A stretch of DNA of 7,533 bases from CAYNFR01 sp964396595 (GTDB taxonomy: Bacteria > Bacteroidota > Bacteroidia > Chitinophagales > Saprospiraceae). Below, in pieces: positions 7,201 through 7,533 of the stretch. The stretch spans positions 1-7,533 of the forward strand of contig CAYNFR010000057.1 of the NCBI GenBank assembly GCA_964396595.1. Reading direction: 5' to 3'. Position 1 is the first letter of the stretch. Each line of letters starts with the position of its first letter. Both the position numbers and the translations under genes were made by a program. The notes beneath the pieces were generated by a model. It worked only from the letters and a program-made list of their open reading frames with translations, did no database searches and had not been told where the DNA came from.

Positions 7201-7344
7201 TATGTTTTTAAAATCTGCAGTGGGAAGAAAATTAATCTGTAAATAAGGAATCATCCCAAAACCCAAGAGAGCTAAGGCCAGCATTACCAGTATTACAGAA
7301 AATGATGATTGCTTCACCATGTGAAAATAAGAAACTGAGCTCAT
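4228..7344 (-). CDS. RND-family efflux permease (AcrB/HAE1-like)
   Basis: A complete 1038-aa inner-membrane proton-driven transporter; family length is about 1000-1050. The layout is TM1 at residues 15-36, a first porter/docking domain at about 40-335 (with the family-typical PTADF, YPRADPEQVE and TTPLEAQLSLIEGI), TM2-6 at about 342-480, a linker, TM7 at about 516-534, a second periplasmic domain at about 540-875, and TM8-12 at about 880-1034. In TM4 the motor motif reads GIIIDNS, with D404 matching AcrB D407 while D408 is replaced by N405. In TM10 the AcrB lysine (K940) position is N948 in GLAVNSI. Such D-N/N variants occur in other RND pumps, so activity is plausible. The start used is ATG 7344; Met9 (MVKQSSFS) is an alternative. 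Such pumps need a periplasmic adaptor and a TolC-like channel. None is encoded in the window, and the 189 bp upstream hold no gene, so it may be monocistronic. The substrate cannot be inferred. Confidence 0.92.
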   Translation of the reverse strand: MSSVSYFHMVKQSSFSVILVMLALALLGFGMIPYLQINFLPTADFKNIRINYSYPRADPEQVERVITTPLEAQLSLIEGIDKLKSVSRHQGGYIVADIAKGTDIAFLRYEIATKIRELYPRFPVEIPFPTVTLNDANQKAIDPVIISYSLLAPRSQEQIYDYCRDRLIPSLSAIPFLERIELVGRQESQWVIRFDTHKCAAYGVSPDMIAELIQLELRSETFAYHRLGEESLYVRSTPDRLDNIKQRLIKSTAGEVLPIASLIDIRLEEGDPTRYYRINGKNSIRLNFIPHGSANQLELAENIHKRINEVRESLPAGYDLHLDYDTTDYIRDELGKIRDRTWWSLGLLALFVIMIYRSLRDLFIIFVSLIVNIGLALIAYRLFAIQINLYALAAITISFGIIIDNSIVVSHHYQRRGNLAVYPAIVSSTLTTLSSLVIVFLLPDQLKLSLIDFAKVLGINLALSLVVCYAVVPALITQLGHVRTAEQSHFFKRKSLLRRINKSYLSILTWMRPRRPIFIVGVLLLFGFPVFYLPNSFKNQDWYNKSFGTDYYIENIKPWVNRALGGTLRLFSLYVYEGSSYRTAEQTKLNVNAALPLGSTIEQMNDVMIRIESYLQQYDTELESYITQITSGQYAQISITFNKKTPSSFPYLLKSRLEGFAIDLGGVTWRIYGVGKGFSNASGNSIPSFNVLLKGYNKDRMALLAEEFATLLLVHPRVQEVNKNANLNYYEKDLYQWEVKRNNLVSGDENLTTQTLYALLDDFNQRRFRIGQNQDNLAIVMKPHQLTKQDKWGLLNKTLYRDSSQYLLNRTILMNKSKVSQSIHKEDQSYIQKIEFEYTGSGRFGQKYLDECMTAFIPTLPLGYSLQQTTWSFFASKAKTQYSLVILIIILIFVICTIHFESLIMGALVVILIPLSYIGIFGTFYYFDFPFDQGGYTSFILVSGLAVNSIILLLSDYNRLVGSFPHLRGVRAYARAFRHKSSPIYLSIASTAVGLIPFTLHGRDEVFWFSLAVGTIGGLVFSILVLLFVVPLFLNSAK

Positions 7345-7462
7345 CTAATAGCATGGGTTACAAGAAAAATATCAGTTTTATCGGTTTGTGTATGTGCAAA
7401 CAAGGGGATATCATGATTGATTAACTCAAGTTTCGGTAGTTAATTTTAGCATATTTAGATGC
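7345..7462 (-). other. Upstream region of the RND gene
   Basis: No gene and no convincing promoter. TATTTTTC, at about 20-30 bp before the start on the minus strand, is one mismatch from TAnnTTTG but lacks a correctly spaced TTG. A minus-strand 18-codon frame ends just before the start but has no supporting features. Confidence 0.3.
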
Positions 7463-7533
7463 GGTATTGGGGTATTGCGGAATTGTGGAATTGAGGTGTT
7501 GTGGAATTGCTGAATTGCTGAATTGCTGAATTG
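7463..7533. repeat. Degenerate 8-bp tandem repeat, nine units, running off the window
   Basis: Units begin at 7463, 7471, 7479, 7487, 7495, 7503, 7511, 7519 and 7527: GGTATTGG, GGTATTGC, GGAATTGT, GGAATTGA, GGTGTTGT, GGAATTGC, TGAATTGC twice, then TGAATTG cut by the window end. The consensus is (G/T)GAATTGN. Units are degenerate on the left and nearly identical on the right, consistent with recent expansion at the right end. It lies upstream of the RND gene, so copy number could affect expression, or it may be a structural intergenic repeat. Confidence 0.85.

Overview
The window looks like part of a Bacteroidota chromosome, plausibly from the Sphingobacteria/Pedobacter side, though genus cannot be fixed from sequence alone. 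The evidence is AT-rich DNA, start codons preceded by A/T-rich stretches rather than Shine-Dalgarno sequences, secreted beta-propeller-type proteins with EG.NG or GEGPNE motifs of a kind known mainly from Bacteroidota, and an RND pump with Bacteroidota-like motor variants. By eye the left half is more AT-rich than the RND gene on the right.

Layout. Bases 4-168 hold the end, or all, of a small helix-turn-helix protein, with a perfect 12-bp hairpin inside its coding sequence. Bases 169-314 are a leader region with a weak promoter candidate and a tiny ORF. Bases 315-2625 form a tightly packed plus-strand operon of five genes: two related small exported Cys peptides, a 365-aa exported protein resembling DUF4221 beta-propellers, a CGAC thioredoxin-like putative lipoprotein interrupted by a frameshift, and a 120-aa exported protein of unknown function. 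Three of the four junctions overlap or nearly abut (ATGA, GTG-to-TAG, ATGAGTAG), which suggests translational coupling. Bases 2626-3069 carry no gene but contain several hairpins. Bases 3070-4103 are a decayed lipoprotein gene of the 6-bladed beta-propeller (BF3164/TolB-like) type, with three frame changes and at least two in-frame stops. The right half (4228-7344, minus strand) is one intact AcrB-type RND efflux permease gene, convergent with the left half. Upstream of it, a degenerate 8-bp tandem repeat runs to the window edge.

How it may fit together. The operon resembles the known Bacteroidota arrangement in which small Cys-bearing exported peptides (NVEALA-like in size and context) sit directly in front of envelope beta-propeller proteins. 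The two peptides share an exact spacing of three cysteines, and the operon also encodes a CxxC thioredoxin-like protein. A secreted-peptide system with disulfide handling is therefore a reasonable but untested hypothesis, and it is the best candidate here for something undescribed. The adjacent propeller pseudogene suggests that such cassettes turn over quickly at this locus. The RND pump appears functionally unrelated.
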